Assembly (NCBI GenBank): GCA_003116975.1
Contig: BGKB01000012.1
Coordinates: 186,001 to 250,000, forward strand
Direction: 5' to 3'
From: Aurantiochytrium sp. KH105
Lineage: Eukaryota; Sar; Bigyra; Thraustochytrida; Thraustochytriidae
Length of the DNA stretch: 64,000 nucleotides
The position numbers and the translations under genes were made by a program. Within the stretch, counting starts at the first letter, position 1. Each line of letters opens with the position of its first letter. This document shows, one piece after another, positions 39,710 through 49,311 of this stretch. A model generated the notes under the pieces. The model did not search any database. It was not told the origin of the DNA and saw nothing but the letters and a program-made list of their open reading frames with translations.

Positions 39710-40501
39710 ATGACGCTCATGGCTGTTTCGGCAGCAGCCAGGGCTTGCGCAAAACGAGGCGCCTCCCTTCAAGGCGTACGCGCGTTTCATGGTGCGGCTG
39801 GTCTGCAAAATACGCACACGGAAAAGTGGACCAACATGTGGACCGAGAAGTTTCAAGAGACGCAGCCCTTTTGGCACATCGACGCGGTCAACAAGCGTCT
39901 CCTGCAATTCAAAGACGAGTTCATCCAACACGGCGCTAGACACAGCTTCCTCGTGCCTCTCTGTGGCAAATCGCTCGACCTGATCTGGCTCTCTCAGTTT
40001 GGCTTTGTTGCCGGCGTTGAAATCTCCCAGGATGCCATCGATCAGTTTCGTGCAGAGAATCGCCTTGAGTGGGATGCCACCGCGCTTGAGCAAAGCGACA
40101 AAACACTCTTCCGCGCGACCGTACCAAGCACGGCAAATGAGGTCGCAATTGCCAAGATGGACTTTTTCAATCTCCCGCCCGGCTGGAGCGATATCGGAGC
40201 CTCCTCAAGACGGCGCAAATTTGACCGCGCATGGGATCGCGCGGCCCTTGTGGCCATTGATCCACCCATGCGATCCGAGTACGTCGACGCTTTTGTTCAA
40301 CAGCTTTCCAACGATGCTGTTGTGCTGCTCAGCTCCTTCGTGTACCCCGAAGGTGCACATGCGGGGCCGCCGTTTTGCGTTCCAGAGACCGAGGTCCGCG
40401 CTCTCTATGAGCCATACTTTCACGTCGACCTTCTCATGCAGCGCCCAATTCCCATGGATCAGACAGAAGAACTCGTTTTTCTCATGAAGCGTAAACGTTG
40501 A
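39710..40501 (+). CDS. TPMT-family S-methyltransferase, copy 1 (mitochondrial-type N-terminus)
   Basis: A 263-residue SAM-dependent methyltransferase of the thiopurine methyltransferase family, which methylates sulfur or halide compounds. Family signs are KWTNMWTEKFQETQPFWHID, the SAM loop VPLCGKSLDLIWL, GVEISQDAIDQF, the strand MDFFNLPPGW, and WDRAALVAIDPPMRSEYVD. The first 35 residues contain several Arg or Lys and no acidic residue (MAVSAAARACAKRGASLQGV), typical of a mitochondrial presequence. The physiological substrate cannot be read from sequence; candidates are thiols, hydrogen sulfide or halides. A paralogue lies 899 bases downstream in the same direction, sharing VEISQDAIDQF and the C-terminal TEELVFLMKRK word for word, so the pair arose by tandem duplication. 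Confidence 0.92.
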   Translation: MTLMAVSAAARACAKRGASLQGVRAFHGAAGLQNTHTEKWTNMWTEKFQETQPFWHIDAVNKRLLQFKDEFIQHGARHSFLVPLCGKSLDLIWLSQFGFVAGVEISQDAIDQFRAENRLEWDATALEQSDKTLFRATVPSTANEVAIAKMDFFNLPPGWSDIGASSRRRKFDRAWDRAALVAIDPPMRSEYVDAFVQQLSNDAVVLLSSFVYPEGAHAGPPFCVPETEVRALYEPYFHVDLLMQRPIPMDQTEELVFLMKRKR

Positions 40502-41400
40502 TCCAAGAAGAACTCGTAAATTTCGTATACCGCCTCACGAGAACGCGAAACAGAAAAAAATCGTTATCTCGGCGGCCAGTGAGTTGAGAGTCCTCCGTAA
40601 TCTCAGAGATGTCGACGTGAGCGTCTGCTTCTTTGACAACAATTTTTTATAAATAGTACCGTGAACTTTCAATCGTATTGTTATCAGTTGGAGCAAGCAA
40701 GACTTTTGAGCTGGTCACAGGAAGACGTGATAAACAAGCTGCGATCACAACAAAACGACTACTTCGTCTGGGTGGAAGTCCAGCAATTGTATGACAGACT
40801 TTACCTTTCGAGCAAATGTTGCTTTGCGCTGATTGCTCAGTTTGGGCTTTGGAAAAGAAAGTGTACTTTTTTCGTCGAAGCGATCTACTGACAGCCATTT
40901 TATGGTACTCATCTCCTTGTCGGGCAGCTGAGCTTTCATGGGGTCTTCATTCTCTCGTCGCGCAGAAAAGGATGTCTCAGAGTGCACGCTAATCTAAGAA
41001 ACGCAATCAGATCCTGGCGATCTAAATTTTCTTGTACTGCTCTTGCACGCAAATGTGCGGTGAGCGTCATTTGTGCAAAGGGAGTTCGACTTCGACCGGT
41101 CGATCGGTCGGTCGGTCCGAGTTGGTCCGGTCACTCAATGCAATGTTTTTCTCTGTGTGTGTTTTTTTTTTTTTTTAGTGCCTCGATCCATCGGGGAATC
41201 CATGCGGCAAAACCCGAGGTGAAAGTAGCCGAGACGAAAGTCGCCGAGATCGCGATTTGGCGCAAGCAAAACTGCTTTCGCTTTTGAAAAAGCGCAGCAC
41301 ATCGAGCTGATCTCACGCGCTCTTTGCTTGCCCACGCGCAGAAGCAAGAGCTCGCCAGCTTGCTATTCGAAACAAACCCTCGAGGCGTTCGGCATCCACC
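40502..41400. other. Intergenic region between the TPMT-like paralogues
   Basis: Mostly AT-richer sequence with no convincing gene. A (GGTC)n stretch lies at 41099-41117, and a run of about 16 T followed by AG at 41163-41180 looks like a splice acceptor, so an intron in the 5' leader of the downstream gene is possible; the matching donor is not clear. Confidence 0.45.
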
Positions 41401-42237
41401 ATGCTTCAAGGCTTGATCTCAGCTCCGCTTCGCCGCGTCTTTGGACTCGGCGCGGCCGCGACTCTTCTCTCGCTCGGCGCGACTGCTGCGGGAGCGTCTG
41501 CCGGCAATGCCATGTGCCAAGGCGAAGATGGCGAGGCCACCGAGCCAGAGCATCTGGAGATGTGGCTCAAGCGTTGGACGACACAATACAAGACAGAAAA
41601 ACCCGGATTCCACATGGAGGCTGTCAATCCCAATCTGATCAAATACCGGGAACAGTTTATCACGGGCGAAGGCCCGCGCAACTTTTTCGTTCCACTTTGT
41701 GGCAAGACCCTGGACCTCTTGTGGCTGGCTCAGTTTGGTTTTGTGGGCGGAGTCGAGATTTCGCAAGATGCCATCGACCAGTTTGCCGAGGCAAATGGGC
41801 TGTCCTGGGATAAGGAGGCCATCGAAAAATCAAACAAGGCCCTTTTTCGCGCCACTGCTCCGGGCTCTGGGAACCAGCTCGCCATCGGCAAGATGGACTT
41901 TTTTAATCTGCCCGACGGCTGGAGCGATCTCGGCGAGTCCCAAAAGCACAAGTTCAACTTTGTCTGGGATCGTGCCTCTCTTGTCGCCATCAACCCGCCC
42001 ATGCGTCAGGATTACGTCAAGGCCATTGTCGAGCAGTGCACTCCGGACGCCAAGGTTTTGCTTTGTACCTTTGACTACGCTCCTGGCGTCCGCGAAGGAC
42101 CTCCGCATGCCGTATCGGAGGCTACCGTGCGCGAGCTTTTCGAGCCCTTCTTCGTCGTCGATCTTCTCGACCGTCACACGACACCCATGCCGGAAACCGA
42201 AGAGCTCGTTTTCCTCATGAAGCGCAAATCCGAATAA
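41401..42237 (+). CDS. TPMT-family S-methyltransferase, copy 2 (hydrophobic N-terminus)
   Basis: A 278-residue paralogue of the preceding gene, with the same SAM-binding and family motifs (FFVPLCGKTLDLLWLAQFGF, GGVEISQDAIDQF, KMDFFNLPDGWSDLGE, WDRASLVAINPPMRQDYV). The N-terminus differs: a short basic start (MLQGLISAPLRRVF) is followed by a hydrophobic Ala/Gly/Leu segment (GLGAAATLLSLGATAAGASA). That fits a bipartite signal to the mitochondrial intermembrane space or a signal anchor, so the two copies probably serve different compartments. The methylated substrate is unknown. Conservation between the copies is high through the catalytic core and lost in the N-terminal 45 residues, which supports duplication followed by change of targeting. 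Confidence 0.92.
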   Translation: MLQGLISAPLRRVFGLGAAATLLSLGATAAGASAGNAMCQGEDGEATEPEHLEMWLKRWTTQYKTEKPGFHMEAVNPNLIKYREQFITGEGPRNFFVPLCGKTLDLLWLAQFGFVGGVEISQDAIDQFAEANGLSWDKEAIEKSNKALFRATAPGSGNQLAIGKMDFFNLPDGWSDLGESQKHKFNFVWDRASLVAINPPMRQDYVKAIVEQCTPDAKVLLCTFDYAPGVREGPPHAVSEATVRELFEPFFVVDLLDRHTTPMPETEELVFLMKRKSE

Positions 42238-42816
42238 GTAAGCTTATTGGCACCACCCCAAGTTTCACCTTGATATCTTCTCCCTCTTCTCCTCTTATCG
42301 TTCCAGCTTGTGAGACCGACCCAAAATACCTTTGCGCTTTGACCAAAGCACATGCCGCAGCCGAGCACATGCGTGAAGTAGCACAGTTTGCGACGGCCAC
42401 ATTCAAACTGAACCGCTGCGCGCGAACTCCTTCGTTGGACGCAAAGTTCGACTCGACTTCGTGCGCCCCTCGTCCGTCAACCTTCGGTTGTCTCTTGAGC
42501 CATCTCGCGAGCAACCCTTGTCTTTACAGTTATCATTATTCACCCCAAAGGGGGACCCTTGACCACTGTCCCGTGAAGGCGTGCAACCGCCACGAAGAAC
42601 CGCGCAAGGGACGCGGGCCTCGAACCCAGCCGGCGAGACAGACCTGCAACCGCCGCCTGCCAGCAGCAGGCGCGCGACGGCGAGGCCAGAGAGCGAGACG
42701 CAGGAAAGCGAGAAACGACCGCGCGCGCGAGGCCGCGAGCAGAGCAGCGCCGAGCACAGCAGAGCAGAACAGCGCAGCGCAGCGCAAGCCGCACGAGCGG
42801 GAGCAAAGCCTGCAAA
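42238..42816. other. Upstream region of DNA topoisomerase II
   Basis: GC-rich, with repeated AGAGCAG/GCGCAGC words near 42730-42785 just before the start codon. No gene is visible. Confidence 0.5.
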
Positions 42817-45800
42817 ATGAGCAGCGACGAAGACTTTTGCATGGAGCTGAGCGACGGCGACGACGACTTCCGCCCCGCGCTCGACAAGGAAAACGTCCGA
42901 AGCCAGCCGGCGGCGAAGAAGACAGGCAAAGCCAAGCCAAAGGACAAGGCCAAGACAAAGGCCAAGACAAAGGCCAAGAAGAACCTCGTGCTTGACTCGG
43001 ACTCAGACGAGGAGGACGAGGCGTACGATGCCTTCGACATCGACGATGCCCCTGCAGCCAAGGGAAAGAAGAAAACGGGTGCCGCTGCATCCCGACGCAC
43101 ATCGATGGAGCGCGACCAGCTCTCGAGCAAGTACCAAAAGAAAACCCAGCTTGAGCACATCATGCTGCGGCCCGACACCTACATTGGTTCCACGGAACAG
43201 ATCACCACGCAAATGTGGGTCTTTGACGAGGGCAAGGGCATGCAATTCCGCAATGTAACGTATGTCCCCGGCCTGTACAAAATCTTTGACGAGATCCTCG
43301 TCAACGCTTCCGACAACAAGCAGCGCGATCCCAACATGCGCAACATCAAGGTGACAATCGATGAGGACACGGGTAGCATTTCCGTGTGGAACGACGGGCG
43401 CGGTATCCCCGTCGAGATGCATCGCGAACACAATGTCTACATTCCTGAACTCGTCTTTGGCCACCTCCTGACGGGTGAAAACTTCGAGGACACCCAAAAG
43501 CGTGTTGTCGGTGGACGCAACGGCTACGGTGCCAAGCTTGCCAACATCTTCAGCAAGGAGTTCTCCGTGGAGACCAATGATGCCAAGAGCGGGTTCAGGT
43601 ACAAGCAGACCTGGACCAAGAACATGAGCGTCAAGGGCGAGCCCGTGCTCAAGTCAGCTACTGCCAAGGAGTTCACGTGCGTGACTTTCACACCCGACTA
43701 TGCCCGCTTCGGCATGCCCGATGGTCTCGACAACGACACAATCTCGCTCCTCAAGAAGCGTGTGTACGACGTTGCGGGTGTCACAGACAAGTCCGTCAAA
43801 GTCAGTCTCAACGGCACACCTCTCAAGGTCACTACTTTTGAGCAGTACATCGACCTCTACCTGCCCAAGGACGTCAAGGACGAACCCGAGGATGTCGACA
43901 ACGATGACGACGACGACGACGAGTACAGCGACGACGACTGGACTGGCAAGAGCAAATCGAAAAAGAAGGCAGCCAGCAAAGGTAAGGGCAAGGGCAAAGG
44001 TGGCCCTGTGCGCAAAATCTACGAGCGCGCCAATGAGCGATGGGAGATTTGCATCGCGCCCAGTCCAGATGGACAAATGCAGCAGGTCAGCTTCGTGAAC
44101 GGTATCTGCACCATGAAGGGCGGCCAGCACGTCAACTACGTGGCTGATCAGGTGGCCACGCTGTTGCAGCCCTTGCTCAAGAAAAAGAGCAAGGGTTCCG
44201 ATCTCAAACCGCATCAGGTCAAGAGCCATCTCTGGATCTTCGTTAACTGTCTCATCGAGAATCCGGCCTTCGACTCGCAGACCAAGGAGACGCTGACGAC
44301 GCGGCACCCCAAGTTTGGACCCAAGAAGATGCTTCCGCAGCTGAGTGAAAAGGCGGTCAAGCAAATCGAAAAGACGCCCATCATTGACAACATTCTCTTC
44401 TGGGCAAAGGCCAAGGAGATGCGCGAGCTTTCGCGCAAGGCCGGAGGCACGAAAAAGTCCAAAATTAAGGACGTCGAAAAGCTCGACGACGCCAACAATG
44501 CCGGCGGTCGCAACTCGGAAAAATGCACCCTCATTCTCACCGAAGGTGACTCCGCCAAGACCTTGGCCATTAGCGGACTCAGTGTCGTCGGTCGTGACAA
44601 CTACGGCGTCTTTCCGCTACGAGGAAAACTCCTCAACGTCCGCGAGGCCTCGCACAGTCAGATCATGAAGAACGAAGAAATTCAAAACATCATGAAGATC
44701 ATGGGACTGCAGCCTGGCAAGAACTATACTGACACCAAGGGTCTTCGGTACGGCCATCTCATGATCATGACGGATCAGGATCATGATGGTTCGCACATCA
44801 AGGGACTACTCATGAACTTTATCCACCATTTTTGGCCCTCGCTTCTCAAGGTACCCGGCTTTCTGCAGGTCTTCATCACGCCCATTGTCAAGGCGACTCC
44901 AATGGGCGGCCGTGCAGAGGGTAGACCTTTTTACACCATGCCCGAGTATCAAAACTGGCTCGAAGCTCTGGCGCCTACGCAGCGCAAACGCTGGAAGATC
45001 AAGTACTACAAAGGTCTCGGTACTTCGACGGCCAAGGAGGCCAAAGAATACTTTGCGGAAATCAATCACCATCGCATCGACATGAAATGGGAAGGTGACG
45101 AGGGCGGAGACGCTCTTGATATGGCGTTCTCGAAGCGCCGTGTTGCCGACCGCAAGCAGTGGCTGGCCAAGTTCGTTCCAGGCACCTTTATGGACTTTGC
45201 CGTCGACAATATTGCCTACAAGCAGTTTGTCAATGAGGAGCTCATTCTGTTTTCCATGGCTGACAACGTGCGCAGCATTCCCAGCATGGTCGATGGCCTC
45301 AAGCCCTCGCAACGCAAGGTACTTTACTCGTGCTTTAAGCGCAAGCTGCGCTCTGACATCAAGGTCGCGCAGCTTGTTGGCTACGTGTCGGAACACTCGG
45401 CGTACCACCACGGTGAAGTCTCGCTTTCGTCGACGGTCGTCAGCATGGCGCAAACCTTTGTTGGCTCCAACAACATCAACCTGCTCTTCCCCAGCGGCCA
45501 ATTTGGCTCGCGCATTCTCGGCGGAAAGGATGCTGCGTCTGCCCGTTACATTTTCACGCGCCTCGCGCCTCTCACGCGCAAGCTCTTCCATGAGCACGAC
45601 GATGCGCTCCTCGACTACCTCGAGGATGATGGCCAGTCTATCGAGCCCAAGTACTATGCGCCGGTTGTGCCCATGGTCCTCATCAATGGTTCGCAAGGTA
45701 TTGGCACGGGCTGGTCCACGGACATTCCCTGCTACAACCCGCGGGACCTCATTGCGTATCTGCGCCGCAAGATGAACTGCCTCGAAATGGACGCCAAACT

Positions 45801-47769
45801 TCAGCCCTGGTACAAGGGCTTCAACGGCGAGATCACTCCGGAAATTCATGCCAAAAAGGGTTTCACGGGTCGCTACAAGGTGTGCGGCGTCTTTGAGCGC
45901 GATGAGGATCAGGACGCTATCATCATCACGGAGCTTCCCGTCGGGACGTGGACGCAGACGTACAAGCAGTATCTCATGGACGACAAGGTCTTTCCGGACA
46001 ACTTCATCAAGGACATTCGTGAGAACCACACAGACTCGACCGTGCACTTTACCATTCTCTTGTCCCCGGAGGCCTATCACGAGATGCGTTCCGACGCCGC
46101 GCTCATCAAGCGCTTTCGCCTCGAGTCTCATGTCAACACGACGAACATGCACGCCTATGGTGTCGATGGTGTCATCCGCAAGTATGACACGCCCGAGGCC
46201 ATTCTCGACGAGTTTTTCGGATACCGTCTCGACATGTATGCGAAGCGCAAGGCGCACATTGAAAAGACGCTCCAATCCGAATGGCTCAAGCTCGACAACA
46301 AGGCGCGCTTTGTGAAGATGGTGATTGACGGCAAGATTGTCATTGCCAAGCGCAAGAAGAAGGATCTCGTGGCCGAACTGCACGACAAGGGCTTTGACCA
46401 GTTCCAACCCGCGCAAAAACGCACGGCGCGCAATGCTGCGGACCCAGAGGACGACATTGAGGAGGACGAGGAAGCCGAGGGCGCCGTCGATGTCGATGTT
46501 CCTGCTTCGTCGTCGTCCTCGAGCGTTGATGTCCTGGCCAAGGGGTACGATTACTTGCTCTCCATGCCGCTGTGGAACCTCACTCTTGAAAAGGTCCAAC
46601 AGCTGTACGAGCAGCGCGATGGCAAGCGCGAGGAGCTCGAGACGCTTCAGTCGAAGAAGCCGCACAACTTGTGGGAGGAAGACCTCGACGCCCTCGAGGA
46701 AGCTCTTACGGAACAAGACGAGCGGGACGCTGAAGAGGCTGCACTCGAACAGGTGCAACGCCGGGGTGCTGGCAAGGGCCGTGGTCGCAAACCCAAAAAG
46801 AAGGCTGCTCCCAAGCCCAAGGCAAAGAAGATCACCATGGACCTTGATTCCGACGATGATCTTCAGGACTTTATCGTCGACTCTGACGATGAAGATGAAG
46901 ACTTTGAGGTGGCCCTCAAGGCCAAACCAGCGCCAAAGTCGCGCGCCTCTCGAAAGGGGCCGCGCAAGCTTGCACCCAAGGTCGAGTCCAGCGTTGCCCC
47001 TGAGCCCCCGGCCGTGATCAAGATCAAGGAGGAAGAAGAGGACCAGGAGATCCTTTCCTTGTCTGAGCGTCTCAAGGCGCGAATGATGGTCTCACCTGCG
47101 CCCCCGCCCAAGCCCCCCAAGGCCGGAACAAAGCGACGCAAGGAGGCCACGCCGGTCCAACCATCGAAGCCTCGCTCCTCGAAGGTTCTTGCAGATTCTG
47201 ATGATGAGGAAAGCGAGTATTCCGATGCTTCGGGTGAGCGCGTCTCTTCCTTTGCAATCACCACACCAACGATGGCCAAACCCGATGCCAAGAAGTCTCG
47301 ACTGAAGACTGCAGAAAAGGAGCCTGCGCCCAAGCCTCGCGCTGCGGCCAAGGCCGCCAAGAAGTCTGCATATGTGGAGCTTTCGGACGAAGAGGATGAG
47401 GACGAAGACGAGCTGGCGGAGACTCCCCTCAAGCCCAAGGCCAAGCCTCGTGCCAAAGCAAAGGCCAAGACCAAAGCCAAGGCCGTGACGAAGAAGGAGC
47501 CCCTTCTGGCCGAGAGTGACCAGGACGAAGACGATGATGAGGTCGAGACGGCGCCGAAGAAGAGCGTTCCGAAGATTGATCTCGATCTCGATGACGACGA
47601 GGAAGAAGATGACGACGACGAGGAAGAAGACGGTGAGCCATCTCCAGCTCGCGCTCGCCGTGCTCGTGCGACCAAGACCAAGGCCCAAGTCTCTTTTGTC
47701 GAGGAAGACTCGGATGACGATGAGTTCGAGTTTGAAGAGGATGAGGATGACGAGGACTTTTCAGACTGA
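42817..47769 (+). CDS. TOP2: DNA topoisomerase II
   Basis: A 1650-residue enzyme that passes one DNA duplex through a transient break in another, with ATP, to untangle chromosomes in the nucleus. The GHKL ATPase domain shows RPDTYIGSTE, DEILVNASDNKQRDP and VVGGRNGYGAKLAN. The TOPRIM domain follows with LILTEGDSAKTLA (Glu at about 576) and MTDQDHDGSHIKG (about 652). The DNA-cleaving tyrosine is Tyr911 in SARYIFTRL. The breakage-reunion core is complete to about residue 1250. The last 300 residues alternate Lys-rich and Asp/Glu-rich stretches, the usual divergent regulatory tail of eukaryotic type II enzymes. An acidic Asp run (DDDDDDEYSDDDW) interrupts the transducer domain at about residue 362. 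The gene is one exon, and the ATG precedes a short acidic N-terminus. Confidence 0.97.
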   Translation: MSSDEDFCMELSDGDDDFRPALDKENVRSQPAAKKTGKAKPKDKAKTKAKTKAKKNLVLDSDSDEEDEAYDAFDIDDAPAAKGKKKTGAAASRRTSMERDQLSSKYQKKTQLEHIMLRPDTYIGSTEQITTQMWVFDEGKGMQFRNVTYVPGLYKIFDEILVNASDNKQRDPNMRNIKVTIDEDTGSISVWNDGRGIPVEMHREHNVYIPELVFGHLLTGENFEDTQKRVVGGRNGYGAKLANIFSKEFSVETNDAKSGFRYKQTWTKNMSVKGEPVLKSATAKEFTCVTFTPDYARFGMPDGLDNDTISLLKKRVYDVAGVTDKSVKVSLNGTPLKVTTFEQYIDLYLPKDVKDEPEDVDNDDDDDDEYSDDDWTGKSKSKKKAASKGKGKGKGGPVRKIYERANERWEICIAPSPDGQMQQVSFVNGICTMKGGQHVNYVADQVATLLQPLLKKKSKGSDLKPHQVKSHLWIFVNCLIENPAFDSQTKETLTTRHPKFGPKKMLPQLSEKAVKQIEKTPIIDNILFWAKAKEMRELSRKAGGTKKSKIKDVEKLDDANNAGGRNSEKCTLILTEGDSAKTLAISGLSVVGRDNYGVFPLRGKLLNVREASHSQIMKNEEIQNIMKIMGLQPGKNYTDTKGLRYGHLMIMTDQDHDGSHIKGLLMNFIHHFWPSLLKVPGFLQVFITPIVKATPMGGRAEGRPFYTMPEYQNWLEALAPTQRKRWKIKYYKGLGTSTAKEAKEYFAEINHHRIDMKWEGDEGGDALDMAFSKRRVADRKQWLAKFVPGTFMDFAVDNIAYKQFVNEELILFSMADNVRSIPSMVDGLKPSQRKVLYSCFKRKLRSDIKVAQLVGYVSEHSAYHHGEVSLSSTVVSMAQTFVGSNNINLLFPSGQFGSRILGGKDAASARYIFTRLAPLTRKLFHEHDDALLDYLEDDGQSIEPKYYAPVVPMVLINGSQGIGTGWSTDIPCYNPRDLIAYLRRKMNCLEMDAKLQPWYKGFNGEITPEIHAKKGFTGRYKVCGVFERDEDQDAIIITELPVGTWTQTYKQYLMDDKVFPDNFIKDIRENHTDSTVHFTILLSPEAYHEMRSDAALIKRFRLESHVNTTNMHAYGVDGVIRKYDTPEAILDEFFGYRLDMYAKRKAHIEKTLQSEWLKLDNKARFVKMVIDGKIVIAKRKKKDLVAELHDKGFDQFQPAQKRTARNAADPEDDIEEDEEAEGAVDVDVPASSSSSSVDVLAKGYDYLLSMPLWNLTLEKVQQLYEQRDGKREELETLQSKKPHNLWEEDLDALEEALTEQDERDAEEAALEQVQRRGAGKGRGRKPKKKAAPKPKAKKITMDLDSDDDLQDFIVDSDDEDEDFEVALKAKPAPKSRASRKGPRKLAPKVESSVAPEPPAVIKIKEEEEDQEILSLSERLKARMMVSPAPPPKPPKAGTKRRKEATPVQPSKPRSSKVLADSDDEESEYSDASGERVSSFAITTPTMAKPDAKKSRLKTAEKEPAPKPRAAAKAAKKSAYVELSDEEDEDEDELAETPLKPKAKPRAKAKAKTKAKAVTKKEPLLAESDQDEDDDEVETAPKKSVPKIDLDLDDDEEEDDDDEEEDGEPSPARARRARATKTKAQVSFVEEDSDDDEFEFEEDEDDEDFSD

Positions 47770-48137
47770 AGAGCGAGCGATCTTGCCGCTTCTCCACCAA
47801 CTTCCCAAAATTTGCTAAGATTTCCAATCAATGAGATGCATTTGCACATGATACTTTTGATTCATGTTTCTCTCTGCACAACGCTGTCGCTTGAGATTGT
47901 AGCGAATGCCGGGTATACAGGTCTTAACTTAAAGCCCTAACCGGTCCTAAAAATAACTCTTAAGCCATGTTTTGAGCGATGGTGTAATCGAATGTAATGC
48001 GAGGGAAAGCACAAACGATCGAAAGATCAAACCAAACAAGGATAGGCAAAAGGAGCACAGACACACGCGAGCAAGTAGACGAGCAAACAGAAAGGGGAGG
48101 AGAAACAGAGCACTGCACCAAGCGTGCACGAGAAATC
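47770..48137. other. Intergenic region
   Basis: 3' region of topoisomerase II and upstream region of the enoyl-CoA isomerase. No feature beyond a few AT-rich words. Confidence 0.5.
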
Positions 48138-49010
48138 ATGCTTGCTCGTCTTGGCTGCGCAGCGCGAACTGCGCAAGTACCGGCCCTGATGACCAGCTCA
48201 AAGCGCGGACTGACGACGGCCCTCTCCGGCGACGGCGAGCTCGTGAGCGTAACGCGCGAGGCCCTCGGTGGGTCCGAGATTGCCGTGGTGCGCATGCAGC
48301 GCGCTCCTGTCAACAGCCTGAACCTGGCCCTGATCGAGGAACTGACTGGGGTTATTCGCGAGCTGGACAGAGACCCGTCTCTACAGGGCATGGTCCTAGC
48401 ATCGAATCAACGCGCCTTTTCCGCAGGTCTCGACCTGACCGAGGTGTACAAGGCGTCCGAGTCTCACTTCCGCAAGTTCTGGGGCAGCTTTGAAGAGCTC
48501 TGGTACACGCTGTACATGTCTCGTCTCGCGACTGCGGCGGCAGTTGAGACAAACTCGCCAGCTGCCGGAAGCGTTCTTGCGCTTTCGTGCGACTATCGTG
48601 TTGTCGCGGACGACCCCAAGCTTCGCATGGGACTAAACGAGACCCAGGTTGGTATGGTGTGTCCGCGTTGGCTGCAACAGCTCTGTGCGCGCACCGTCGG
48701 AGAGCGCACGAGCGAGCTTCTCCTTCAGCGTGGCTACATGATGTCTGCTGAGGAGGCGCTCAAGTTTGGCTTTGTGGACGAGATGGTGCCTCGCGACGAA
48801 GTGATGGGCCGAGCGCTTCATTTCCTTGAGCCCATGGTCAAGCTTCCTCCTAATGCGCGCGCCACGACCAAGAAGCAGCAGCGCGAAGCAATCGCCGCAA
48901 TGTGCGGCCCACACTCGGGAACTGAGCTTTGGGACGTGATTAATACGGAGGAGTGCCAGACCACGATTGAGAACATTATGACTGCGCTCAGGAACAAGAA
49001 GAAGAAGTAA
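48138..49010 (+). CDS. ECI1: Mitochondrial delta3,delta2-enoyl-CoA isomerase
   Basis: A 290-residue crotonase-fold enzyme that shifts 3-enoyl-CoA double bonds to the 2 position, needed to degrade unsaturated fatty acids by beta-oxidation. The ATG at 48138 gives a presequence without acidic residues (MLARLGCAARTAQV); the frame is open 47 codons further up but with GTG/other low-likelihood content. Motifs: APVNSLNL (human PPVNSLSL), AFSAGLDLTE (oxyanion hole, 93-102), PAAG at 141-144 where human has PAGG, CDYRVVADDP, and GLNETQVG with the catalytic Glu at 168. The C-terminus ends RNKKKK. It is the human ECI1 type rather than the peroxisomal ECI2 type. Confidence 0.93.
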   Translation: MLARLGCAARTAQVPALMTSSKRGLTTALSGDGELVSVTREALGGSEIAVVRMQRAPVNSLNLALIEELTGVIRELDRDPSLQGMVLASNQRAFSAGLDLTEVYKASESHFRKFWGSFEELWYTLYMSRLATAAAVETNSPAAGSVLALSCDYRVVADDPKLRMGLNETQVGMVCPRWLQQLCARTVGERTSELLLQRGYMMSAEEALKFGFVDEMVPRDEVMGRALHFLEPMVKLPPNARATTKKQQREAIAAMCGPHSGTELWDVINTEECQTTIENIMTALRNKKKK

Positions 49011-49311
49011 TTCCGAATCTCCACCCCTTTCTTTTATCTCTCCCCAAACTAGAAAAACTCAACATGACCAGAAAATGTTTTCCTCTTTATAAAGCAGCTC
49101 GAAGCGAACGCGAAGGTAACCTCGGCAGCGGCGCACTACGTTTGTGCGTCGCTTCGCTGAGTTGCGGACACTTGACGTGGGAGAGAGCCCCAGAAGAAAA
49201 AAAAGAGAGCCCCAGAAGAAAAATTGCTCGACTGCGGCACCTGCGTGCACTCACCCGTTCTCTCTTTTTGCAATTCAAGGTGATTGCACCTTGCAACAGA
49301 ATGAAGTAAAT
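49011..49311. other. Short spacer between convergent genes
   Basis: It holds the 3' regions of two convergent genes, with a direct repeat GAGAGCCCCAGAAGAAAAA at 49181-49199 and again at 49206-49223. No gene is visible. Confidence 0.5.

Noticed and set aside
44806-46758. 650-codon minus-strand open frame inside topoisomerase II
   Set aside because: It is antisense to a fully conserved gene; the GC-rich third codon position suppresses stops on the opposite strand.
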